Origin: Mastigamoeba balamuthi
Taxonomy: Eukaryota > Evosea > Mastigamoebida > Mastigamoebidae
Length of the DNA stretch: 64,000 nucleotides
Assembly (NCBI GenBank): GCA_902651635.1
Contig: CACRSC010000008.1
Coordinates: forward strand, 493,312-557,311
Direction: 5' to 3'
Shown here: in pieces, positions 9,941 through 20,908 of the stretch
Layout of the letters: every line of letters starts with the position of its first letter
How positions within the stretch are numbered: position 1 is the first letter of the stretch
The notes under the pieces: generated by a model
The model's input: the letters and a program-made list of their open reading frames with translations, nothing else
Databases searched by the model: none
What the model was told of the DNA's origin: nothing
Made by a program: the position numbers and the translations under genes

Positions 9941-12900
9941 ATGAACGGCAAACACCTCTTTCTTCTCTTAAGTGCGAGCGCAGTGCTCCTGGCCGCCGCG
10001 TTCGATCAGACGTTCGAGGGCGTGGGTAACAACCAGTGCGGCGACTGGGCCCCGACGATGGCGACTATCTGGGACGCATCCGGCAAGCAGACGAGGTTCA
10101 GCAGGACAGCCAAGCTCAAGGTCGAGAGGTGGCAGAACCGCGGCGACGACACTGGCATCAACGGCATCTCGATCAAGGCCGGGAACAGCTGGGTGACCTC
10201 GGCCCAGTCCCAGTGGGGCAGCTGGGGGGACGAGTTCAGCTGCACTCAGGTGCGCGGGAGACTGCAAAGGGCCAGAGGGGGCGGCAGGACACTAACAGCG
10301 CCCGTACCACGCAGGAGGGGTACTACATCGCGGGGTTCAGGATCAAGAGTGATGGGTGCCACGGGTCGGGTATCGGGAAGGACGCGGCTGGCATCCTCCA
10401 AGTGGGGCTCATTTGCAAGGACATCTACGGCAACTGGGAGCGCTGGGACAAGCAGCCCTACCACGGAGAGTGCGCTTCCCACGCCCCGCCCCCCCTCCCC
10501 CCGAGTTCCCCATCCAACGCCTTGCTCCGCCACCTCCCAACAACAGCGATAAGATGTCGAGATGGCCAGCGCGTGAGTTCAAGGTCGAGTGCGATACGCG
10601 TTATATGGTCAGCGGGATCAAGACGAAGAACAAGGCGCCCGGGGGTGACGATGTGGCCCTCGTCGGCCTTTCGATCGAGTGCTCCGAGATGATCGACCCC
10701 TGCTACGGGTGCAAAAACGGCTGGTGCAACACGAACACCAGGAAGTGCACGTGCCGTAGCTCGGCCAAGGGGTGGTATACGGGCGACCACTGCGATACGT
10801 GGCACGACCACAAACCCCCGGAGGTCAAGAGAATCAATATCAGGTATGGCAACAGGCTCATCGAAGATTCCACGGCGTTGAATGGGCTCATATGCGACGT
10901 CACCGTCGAGACCAGCGACAACATCGCCCTGGAAAATACGGAGATCACCTGGAGGATGGATGGGCAGCAGGTGTCTTACGATGACGTCAAAAGTAATCTC
11001 AAAGCTGGCAGCGGTATATCGTGCGCGGCGAAACCCAGAGACAAGCAGGGCGCGGAGGGACAAATAATGCACAGCCCCCTTGTCATCATATCGGGTCCGA
11101 TTGAGGCTCTGGACCGCTGGCCGCCGGGAACCATCACGTATCAATCCGGTAGCAGCACGTACCTGATCGTCCCCAATGCCCTTCGGTCGATGCCTGGTAA
11201 CCAGAGAGAGCGCTGCCTGACCCTCGGGGGTGACCTCGCCTCGCTGTCTTCGGCAGCGGCCAGCTCCATGCTGGCGAGCAAGCTGGCAGATCAGAGGATA
11301 CCGCGTGCTCTGATAGGGCTGTACTCGGCAGCACCAGGAGCCCCCTACAAGTGGATGGACGGGTCGGTGATGGAAGCAAGCAGCAGCAAGCTGGATAATC
11401 GTGTTGTTGGTGGCAAGTGTGTTGTTTCCACACAGCAGGGCGTCTGGAACGAGGTCGAGTGCAGCAGCGACGTCAGTCACTATGTTTGCCGCGTTCCCAA
11501 CGTGACAGGAAGCCTGGGCTTGAAGGTCCGCTACTTCGTGGCAGCAAATGCCGGAGAACACAATCAGCAACAGGCTTCTCAGCAATGCCAAACCCTGTAC
11601 GGTGGCCAGCTCGCCCGCATTCGCGGAGTAAGCGAACTCCAAGTTCTGCGCAAATTCCTTAGGGATACTGGTCTCTATTTCGCTCACGTAGACCCGGGCC
11701 AGTGGTCTGCTGTGTGGTCGCAAGATATCGTACCGAAGAATTCAGTCGCACTCGTTCTTGGAACTGTTAGAGATTCTCTGGAAGCTGTGCGTGCAGGCTT
11801 CACGACTAAGGCCTTCTTCTGCGACGTCGACATGCTCCGGGTTGACGTTGAACAAAACATTGCGAGGGTACTGTTGGGAAAGGCTCGCACAGAGGTGGCG
11901 CGGAGGTTCGCTGTCAAAATGGTCGATTCTTCGGAGAAGGTCGAACTGAGCCAGACAAAGTACGGGCTCGTTCCCGGCAAGCTGTACAACATAGCTGTTA
12001 TTGACAATGATGGGCGGATGCCGAACGGACCCGTCATTGCCTTCCGCACGCACTGCGATTGCTCTCTGAGGGCGGACCTCAACGGCCAGCCCCGGGATTT
12101 CTCCGCGACGCAGCACAGCGAAAAGATGCTGTTCAGCTTCAAGGACGGCAGCTTCTGCGAGAGCGGTGTCGTTGTGCGGTGGGACGGGGGCAAATCTGTC
12201 ACAGCTCCCAGTGACCGGGACGTGTGCTGGGCTCAAGAAACAGCAGAGCAGGACATCAAGGATGAGCCTGTCGGGAAGAATTTCACGTACTGTGCCGCTG
12301 CACGGGACACCAGTGGCGCCTACTCATCAGTTCCTGTCTGTGTGGAGAAGAGCATCGCGTGGTCGACCAAGATCTACGGAAGCATCGAGACGTCGGCAGG
12401 CACAGCGGTCAGCGGTGTCGCGGTTCGGTGGTGGATCCCAGGTACGAGCGCATCAGGGTCAGCACTGTCGGACCGCAAAGGGAGCTATGTTATCGATATC
12501 CTGACGACAGAGGTCAGCGAGCTGACAGCTACTGTGGTTGTTGAGCCCTCTTACGTTCAGATGAACAAAACGCACTCGTTTGAGAATATCGACTGTATCA
12601 TGCAGAAGCCCGAGACGCCGACAATCAAGTGCTTCTACGACCCTATCAACAAGACGTTTGGCAGGAAGGTCGTGATGCTGCTCAGCCATCTGGTGCCTCA
12701 TGAACTCAATCTCCGGGACATGACCTCGTATGCCATCAAAGGCACCGTACGTTTCAAGCCGTTCGAGGCAGACAGAAAAGAGGTGACCTGCATGGTTCCC
12801 AACGCGACCGTGTGCGTCTACAGCAGTACCGAGAAGTTGAAGTGCACCAAAACTGGGCCCTCTGGCGATTTCAACCTCGATGCCACGATAGGTATGGCTG

Positions 12901-15900
12901 TCTGGCTGGAGGCAGAATTCTCGACGGGGCCCACCAAGCACGTGATCGAGCCTGCAAGAATCGACCTTATTATGACTGACCACCGATTTGGTAACTCCTT
13001 CCAAGTGGTGTCACAGAACAAGCTTATGCTGCGCTATGGTGGTGGTCTGTGCTGGCACCCAATCGGAACTGCGCTGTTCAACCTGGTTGCTGCCGACACG
13101 AGTTACTGCAACCTTGACATCATTCAAAGGTTCCAGTCTGGCCCAGTCTACCAAGTCCTGGATCTGCCTCCACTCGATATTAAGATCCAATTTCACTCGG
13201 GGGAGATGGATACACACCGCTACTTCGAAGACAACAAGCTGAATGCCGAGGCCAAACTCTCGCAGAACAAGGAAGTCCGGGTGGACTACCAATATTTTAC
13301 AAAGCCTGCAATTGAGGTCGACATCGACTCCGACATGGGGTCCTGCGACATGACCCCCGTTGTTCGGGGCTTTCCGGACATCATTCCAATCAATATAACG
13401 GTCAGGGCTTATGAGAAGTACTATGGCGCGAAGTGCATTCCGAACGGAGAGCTGCGCATCAGAGATGAACTCATTGACGAGGAAACACTATCTGCTCTGA
13501 AATGCCAAGGAAGTGGATGCTACAGGCCTCAGTGTCTCTACTCACACTCCCAGGGTTGTGCTGTTACACTATCTGCTACTCCAGGAAACGAGTCTGGTGT
13601 TGCTGTCATAAGAACAATTCCCGGCAAGCCCTGTGCAGAGAATCCATACAGAAAGCGCTTTGTGGCGTGGATCCGAAGGGGCGACACAAAATTCGATGAT
13701 ACTGTTAAGCATGTCATTGTCACAGGGAAGCGTCCACTGGCTGAGGCTTTCAGCTCAGAGCTGGCTAAAGTTCGAACGCCGACAGTTGTTCTCTTTGACC
13801 CACCGGGTGATGCCAGCTATGCTGCTCTGAGCAAGGGTACTGTGATTAGTGCACGTACTTCGTCTTTCCAGAAGATAGTGAGTTCCAGTGGGACAGAGGT
13901 CGAATCGATGTTTGGATTGTCAATATCAACCACGGCCTGCTTCGGACTTGGTGCAGAAACATGCACACAGATGGAGGGAAGCAAGATCATGGCTGGCGTG
14001 CATACAGTATCAGAGAAAACTAAAGGTGACCAGCGTGATATGACTGTGGAGCACACATTTGCGCTTGAGCAAGAAGTTCGCACTGCAGAGGAGCCCAACT
14101 TGCAGCCACCATGGAGTGATATCATAATCGTGGAGGCTATGTCAGTTCTCAAGACCCGTGTGACTACGATTGAAGTTATCAGAACTAACGTGACCTGTGA
14201 GGCAAGGGGTCGGGACGTGGAGGCATATTCAAGCTCGATCGATGGGAGCTCAATTAAGACGATCTGGGCAATCAAGAACCAAGACATCAAGGATGTTACC
14301 AAGGCGATCGAGGACCACAGGAATGCCAAGCCAAGTGGGTCAAACAGGACGGAAATGAAACACTGGGAGAACGTTATGCAGAACCTGACAACGGGACTTA
14401 AGATGTGGAAGAGTATTCTGGATGCCCACTTCAAGTACTATAACAATTCGAGCCCAGATATGATCCCATTGGCCGATTGGAAGAGTTCCAGCATCAAGTG
14501 CCACGGGGATCCGGATATTCCAGATGGCTGCAGGGATTCCAGTGCATTTGCAAAGGAAACAGTGTTCTTCGGAGGAATGACTGCATATTCAATGGCCATG
14601 ACCACAGCTACTCAGTACTCAGCCGAGAGAGTGTTGTCATCACAGATCCACTCACAGGTCGCAATGAAGGCAGACTCCGATGTGACCATAATCGGTGTAG
14701 ATACAGCATTCTCTGCCTCTGCAATACAAATGAACGATCAGGAATCTGGCAGTGGCACAGGTAGCGGGAAGCAATCACAGGCAACAACAGTATTCACACT
14801 GCGGGATGCCAGTATGGGCGACAAGTACAATGTTCAGATGTTCGTCAATAAGGCTTATGGCACTCCAATGTTCAAGATGATCAATGCCGAGACAAGTTGT
14901 CCTGTTGTTGATAACACTGTTCCTCGTACCGGCTGCAGGGCAGAGATATCTCCATTGAGTATCGATAACGTTCCAGCAGATAGCTCATTCGAGTTCAAGC
15001 TCACCATAACCAGTACCACACCGGTGTATGAGGGAAATACCTATGATGTTATAATGGACCACGCCAGTAATCCGCATGGACTTGGTGTATTCATCAATGG
15101 ACATCCTCTGAACCGCATACCAGTGAAGGTTAACGCAGACAGACCTACAGAGCTGACTGTTCAGGTTCGCCGTGGTGCTCGGGCTTATGTGTATGAGAAC
15201 ATTGGCTTGTGGGTTGCAACGGGTTGCGAGTGGGATTTGGCACAGGGAAATGGTCTGTGGAGAGAGCCACAGGCATCTCGGGTTATGTTCAACGTATCGT
15301 TCCTTCAGGACTGCCCTCGGGTAGAATGGGATTACCCGTACACAATTGCAAGCGACACTGTATTTACAGTGACAAGCAAGACACCCCTTGGAGAGACAGA
15401 AAATGGTTTGACAATTCGAGCAAGGAATCCGACCTTCCCAGTTCTTCGATTCAGAGACCACAGGAGGCTGCAGTCAATAACGGTAATGTACAAGGCGCCT
15501 GACAATGACAACTGGTGGCCAGCCAAGATAAATGACACCCACGAGGCGCTGCTTCACGAGGATTCATATGGTCAGGCAATTACCAGAATTGACACCAGTA
15601 AGTGGACAAACGACGGCAAGTACTTACTCCAGATTGTCAGTAAGTGTTCGCCAATTCCTGGAGTGACAAAAGACAGCACCAAGACCTTTCTGTCGGACAT
15701 AAAGACCGGCGTTGTGGATAGGACTGCTCCCGATCTTTTCGACCAGTTCCAGGAGCCGGCAGATGGAATATATTGGCCAGGGGATCAGATATCACTGAAG
15801 TTTATGGAACCTGTGAAGTGCAACAAGCTGTTCCCTCGGCTTGCTCTTAAACTCACTGATTCTACAACTGGATCTGCATTGACTTATGATCGCGAGTTCC

Positions 15901-16799
15901 TCCAATTGCTCTGCCAAGACAATGTCATGAACCTTGCATTCAAGAAGCTTCCAGTCGACCAGCTTCCCAACAAGAGAGCAGAGATATGGGCAGATAGCAT
16001 ATCAGATATGTGGGGAAACGAGAGAGAGCAGGCTGTTACCTGGGCATTCACTGTCGGCAACTTCAACCCAAGCAGTGTATCTGTCTGTGTTACAAAGGTC
16101 ATTATCCGCGAGACGACCCTTGATGGCTATGTGCGGAGAATGAGTGACAGTCAGACCCGCACGAGAAGTCCGCGGGATATCACCAGTGCTGGCAACTCAA
16201 GTGATGCTTCTGGTTCCAACAGCTCGGTTTCTCTACGCAATAACACGAGGGACAGAAGCAACAGCAGCAGTAGCAGCAGCAGTGATAGTGCTACTGTTGA
16301 TCTTGTCTCAGCCTTCAAGAGTGCATTCCGTCAAGATCTCTCAGCAGCTGCAGGAATTTCAATCGATCGGATTTCGGTGGATGACGTACAGGAGATAGAG
16401 GGGTCTGTGCAGGTGTCATTCACCATCGCACCGCCAACAAACAGTTCCCAGCCAACTGCTGGATCAGCTATAATGGAAATGGTCCACTGGGTCAATCACA
16501 ACGAGTCAGACAGCAATGACACTGATGATGTTGACGATACTGATCCTCTCAAGATGCTCGACCCAGAGTCACTCGAATTCCACATATCGGCAACCGGCAA
16601 ACAGCCTGACCCGGTATTCTCCAGCAGCTCCGAAAGTGTTAGAGACGCGGTCACGAGCTCCACCGTGCCCACTGCGGTTTCTAGTAGCACAAATTCCCCA
16701 GCTCAAGTATCGACTGCAGTATCTGTCCACAGCCTCAGCTTCGCCACTGTCGCAGTAGCACTTGCCTATGCTACACTCGGTGCACAGGCGGATCAGTGA
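9941..16799 (+). CDS. Giant secreted, probably GPI-anchored adhesin-like protein (2238 aa)
   Basis: Three exons: 9941-10249, 10315-10469 and 10547-16799; both introns (65 and 77 nt, donors GTGCGC) restore frame exactly and the total is a multiple of three. The protein starts with a hydrophobic signal peptide (about 1-20). It then shows a Trp/Gly-rich N-terminal domain with an internal repeat, a short EGF-like cysteine cluster (about 205-245), and a C-type-lectin-like domain (about 350-475, ending in HYVCRV). Many beta-sandwich-like segments follow, with a conserved FDPPGD motif near residue 1240. Next come a Ser/Asn-rich acidic stretch (about 2030-2190) and a C-terminal hydrophobic tail of about 20 residues preceded by small residues, as in GPI signals. 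Many NxS/T sites fit surface exposure. A role in adhesion or feeding is inference. The single 6.2-kb last exon is unusual beside the intron-rich neighbours. Confidence 0.85.
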
Positions 16800-17204
16800 G
16801 CGCACCATGGCCCTTGATATCCCTTCCCTCTGAAAAATCAAATAAAGGGATCCAGTGGTTTCCATCAACCACAAGTCATTCACTCAGAATCAATCTATTG
16901 TTCGCCAGGCCACTGCACACCGGGCCCAGAAGCAATATCGAGCCAGTTCATTTCGAAAGAGTAGATAACGTAGGGTAGGGTAATAAAGCGAAATTGACAG
17001 GTGGGGTTGATGTGGGAAGGCCTGCCCCAAAATGTATGAAATCCCCTTTTTGCTGGTATGAATTTGGGGTCACCCTCCATGTCTCAGATCATGTGGATGC
17101 TGGCACATATCACGGAGGATATTCGAACGCATTCCTCTGAATAGAGCGTCTTGGACCGACACATATGCTCACACAAGAGAAGACCGTTAAAAGATGTTCT
17201 GCCG
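16800..17204. other. Intergenic spacer between convergent genes
   Basis: This is the shared 3' flank of the surface-protein gene (plus) and the F-box gene (minus). An AATAAA-type signal lies at 16840-16845. No coding or RNA signal is seen. Confidence 0.6.
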
Positions 17205-19087
17205 TTAGTTTTTACAGACGCAGGTCAACACGGCCTCCTCGTCCTCGAGCCTCGCCTCCGTCTCCAGTCGCAGACCCACCCTCGCACACGCCTCCTCGAG
17301 CATCCGCACGTCCCCCGTCTTCACGGGACCCCGCAGCGACACCTGCTCCAGCGCCGCCACGCGCCCCAGCAGTTCGCCGTCGCCGCCGAGCACCCCGCAG
17401 AGGTCCTGCAGCTCGTGCAGCGTCAGCTCGGCCAGCTCGGCGAACCCGTCGAGAACCGACGCGAGGAGCGGCGTCGGGACGGTGCCGACGTCGCGCGAGG
17501 CAAAGGAGACGCTGAGGCTGCGCAGCGTCGCGCCGCAGACGGCCTGCAGCGACTCGAGCGCGTCGGCGAGCTCGCGGTGGCTGCCGGCCGACGCGGTGAC
17601 GCAGACGTCGACGCTGCGCAGCGCCGAGCGCTGGAGGAGCTCGCTCTCGTCGTCGACGTCGTCGATGTCGGCGAGCACGAGGTCGTCGACGGTGGCGCGC
17701 ATGACGGCGGCCAGCGGCCCGCAGTCGCCCACAAACTCGAAGGCCTCGAGCTGCGCGCCGAGCCGCACCCACTGGGCGCCCGCCGAGCCGCGCCAGCGCG
17801 GGAACGGCGCCTCGGCGACGACGAGCTTGCGGAGCCCCGCGCAGCGCGCGACGAGGCGGGCGACGGCCGGCGACGCCGAGGCGTGCACGCGCGGGTCGTG
17901 GCAGGCGACGACGAGGCTCTCGACGCGCGAGAGGTCCTCGCGGGCGGCGTCGTCGAGCGGCGCCGCGCTGGCGCCGACGTCGACGTGGAGCGCCGAGAGG
18001 CCGCGGCAGTGCGCCAGCGCCTGGGCGGCGGCCGCGCAGCCCGCGCGCAGCTCGCGGAGCGCCGGGCAGGCCCGCGCGAGCGCGAGGCCGAAGCCGTCGC
18101 TGGGGTCCTCGTCGGGCTCGCCGTCCATGTTGAGCGCCAGCGAGCGCAGGGCGGGCAGCGTCGGCGCGGCCTCGCTGCCCGCGAAGAGCAGCACCTCGAA
18201 GCTGTCGATGTCGCCGGCCACGAGCTCCTCCAGGCGCGGCAGGCAGCGCGGCGAGCCGCTGGGGCCCGCGCCGAGCAGGTAGCTCGCCAGGCCCTGCACG
18301 CAGGCGCTGGCCGCGCCGTACGACGTCTCGCTGCCGCCGCCGCTGACGCGCAGCACGCGGACCTCCTCGGCGCGGCGCTCGCAGAGCTCCTCGAGCGCGG
18401 CGAACGTGTCGGCGGCCGCCTCCGAGGCGCTGGGCGCGTCGACCACGCGCAGGTCCGGCGCCGTCAGCTCCGAGAGGCGGCGCAGGCGCGCCAGCTCGTC
18501 CAGGGCGCCGAGCTCGAACGCGCAGCCCTCTGGGAACACGAGCGACTCGAGCACAGGCATCGCGTCGGCGATCGACGCCATGACGTCGCCAGACACGTGG
18601 GAGCCGGCGCCCGCGAAGACGGCGTCGCCGACCTCGAGGTGCGTCGCGTGGAGCGCGTGCGGGCAGCGCGCGACCAGCAGGCAGAGCGAGTCCGCGTCCC
18701 CCACACGCACTAAGGGAGGGAGGACCGAGATATTTGTTGCGCAGCGGTGAGATACCACAGATTTGGTATTCCAAGAATCACTGTTGATGTGGCACATTTC
18801 CTCCAGAGGCCGGCGTCACGGCAGACGTCACGCGCGGATCTGCACGTCAGCGAGAATCTGGCGATATCTGCGTGGTCGAGCCGCGCGAGCACGTGCGAGG
18901 CCAGCAGCTGCGCGGGCAGCGCGGCGAGGAGGCCGCGGGGCTGCGGGGGGTGCGCGGGCACGCAGCCCGGGGGCAGCGCGCGGGCCAGCGCCTCGACGAG
19001 CGCGCGGAGGTCGCGCAGCTCGGCGCGCAGGGCGGCGTTGTCGGCGCGCAGCAGCGCCACCTCTCTGGCAAGCGGCTCGGCGGACAT
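17205..19087 (-). CDS. F-box protein with leucine-rich-type C-terminal repeats (598 aa)
   Basis: Two exons on the minus strand, 19087-18796 and 18709-17205, flank an 86-nt GTGCCA...TTAG intron; the frame is kept. The N-terminus has a leucine-zipper-like coiled coil (about 5-40) and then an F-box (about 55-97: LPAQLLASHVLARLD...CRSARDVCRDAGLWRK). The remaining roughly 480 residues are Leu/Ala/Val-rich with recurring L..L.L..C-type spacing as in leucine-rich repeats of FBXL-type proteins. Such proteins usually bind Skp1 through the F-box and select substrates for an SCF ubiquitin ligase through the repeats; the substrate is unknown. GC content is very high, which opens long spurious frames on both strands. 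The start is the first ATG of the coiled coil. Confidence 0.8.
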
Positions 19088-19496
19088 GGGGCTTGCGGTT
19101 GCGTTCGTTATTGAGATTCTCTTTGATTGCCGAGATTCGCGGAGGGGATCACTGAGAATCCCGCGTTGACCACACAAATCAGAATGATTCAAACGGCGGG
19201 ATTCAGTTCATTCGTCACGGGATGCTCCGTATGGTCGGGTCTCTCATAGTAAACAAAGAACCCTCCAAGCTCCCGTGCTTGTCAGATTGTCAGACTCCCT
19301 GTGTTCTGCCCACTGCTCACGATGGGCATATCCCCCCCCCCCCTTTTCCAGCTGTTCTCTGTCGCGCTTGTGTTGTCTTCTCAGTTGTCGCAAGGGTATG
19401 GCATCATCTGATCTCTCGGTAAACCGGAAATATCTCCTGCACTGATATTTTAATTAAATCTCCTGTACACACCGAACTGAAAAAACTGGCCGTCAG
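19088..19496. promoter_or_regulatory. Divergent intergenic region (F-box gene / GT14 gene)
   Basis: The 409 bp lie between two divergent starts, so they must hold both promoters. Repeated GAGATTC/GAATCTC-like words occur close to the minus-strand start (19110-19170), a long C run (about 12) near 19331-19343 and an AT-rich stretch (TTTTAATTAAAT) at about 19450, closer to the plus-strand start. No motif could be assigned with confidence. Confidence 0.45.
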
Positions 19497-20686
19497 ATGC
19501 GCGGGGGCTTTTTGCTGGTCGCGGCGGTCGCGACGGCCACGCTGACGGCCGTGGTGGTGACCGAGGCCGCGCTGCGCGACGCGCGGACGCAGCGGGGGCC
19601 GCCAGTGCCGCCGTGGCGCCGCAACGTCTCGCGGCCCGACCCGCTGCGCCCCGCCATGGCCTACGGCATCATCGTCCACAACATGGGCTCCGCCAGGTGC
19701 GCGGCGGCCCTCGTCGCGCGCCTGTGGGCGCCAGAGCACCTCTTCATTCTGCACATTGTGCGCTCAGGGCATCAATATCTGCCACCGAGATATTAATATC
19801 TCCTGTTTCCAAAATATCGGATATCCCCCATACACGCGTATCGCACAGGACATCACGGCGCCACCCGAGGTGCGGCAGTACCTGCACGCCACGCTGAACT
19901 CCACCGTCGTGTACATCTCCAAGAGGGTCAGCTTCTCGATGAAAGCGAGTAGTGACGTCACTACTCACACCTTCTGCTCGCATCGCTTAGAACGGGGCGA
20001 GGTTCTCGTACGGGCTGGGGATGATCGGGGTGGACCTGATGGAGGCGGCGGTGCGGACGGACGTGCCGTGGCTTTACCTGCAGCTGCTGAGCGGCGACAC
20101 GTACCCGACCATGTCGGGGCGGCGCCTCGTGAGCACGTACCAGCGCCTCTACCCCACGAACCTCCTCTTCGAGACGTACCTACGAGAGAACATGTCCACG
20201 CGCGTCAACAAGTGGAAGACCACCAAGCGCGTGCCCAAGGACTGGAAGGGCTACGCCATGGGCGCCCAGCTGCTCTGGGGCACGCAGTGGGTCGCCGTCA
20301 CGCGCGAGGCCGCCGAGTACGTCGTGTACGCCCCGCGGGCCCTGCAGCTGCGCACGGCCTTTGCGGACGTGCAGGGCACTGACGAGGGCATGGTCCACGC
20401 CATCCTCGCTGAGCGGTTCCCGCGGCTCGTCGAGACAACGCCCGCGCTGTCGGAGGAGCTTGGCGGTGTGCGGCTCTACGTGCGCTGGAGGCGTGGAAGG
20501 TGCAGGTGGGAGAGCAAGAAGAGGCAGGCGTGCCTTGAGGGAGCGGACATCGAGAGCCTCTTCACGGCAGACCAGGGCAGGGTCCCCATGTTTGCACGCA
20601 AGATACGTGATGATGCTCTGCGCAAGCTCATCGACTCGCACATCGCCGGGGACAGTGCCGCGCATGTGCCACACTTGAACAGTTAG
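19497..20686 (+). CDS. GT14-like glycosyltransferase (xylosyltransferase / core-2 branching type, 344 aa)
   Basis: Three exons, 19497-19757, 19849-19926 and 19991-20686, with introns of 91 and 64 nt; the frame closes. The first about 25 residues are a type II membrane anchor (GFLLVAAVATATLTAVVV), typical of Golgi enzymes. The body matches the GT14 (Branch) pattern: AYGIIVHN near the start, a HLFILHID-like strand, YISKRNGARFSYGLGM, then LYLQLLSGDTYPTMS and a C-terminal TDEGMV block. The family transfers xylose or GlcNAc onto glycoproteins using a nucleotide sugar in the Golgi lumen. It is shorter than animal members. The convergent neighbour is the papain-fascin gene. The donor and acceptor cannot be told from sequence. 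Confidence 0.8.
19787..19802. repeat. Perfect 16-bp palindrome in intron 1 of the GT14 gene
   Basis: GAGATATTAATATCTC is fully self-complementary and sits in the first intron (19758-19848), which contains further GATATC-like words. Such words are common in non-coding parts of this window. Confidence 0.6.
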
Positions 20687-20908
20687 GTGAGCTGTCAGCT
20701 GAGGAAAGGGCGCACAGTTTAACCATTCGAACTTCAAGATACATGTGTGTTCTGGTGTAGGGAAGGTGTGACGCGTAGAGAGCCCCAGAGATGGCATGAA
20801 CACCGAGCTCTGTTTACTTTTATCCGGGGGTCGGAGAGACCAGGGCTGTCACTGTCAGGTTTGCCCGCTTCTACTGCGGCAAGGGTGCTCGCAGTGAGAG
20901 TGCACCTG

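Noticed and set aside
17151-18713. 520-codon plus-strand frame opposite the F-box gene, and a second long minus frame
   Set aside because: Composition is Arg/Ala-rich without domains, typical of mirror frames of very GC-rich coding DNA; the F-box frame on the minus strand has a domain and a valid intron.
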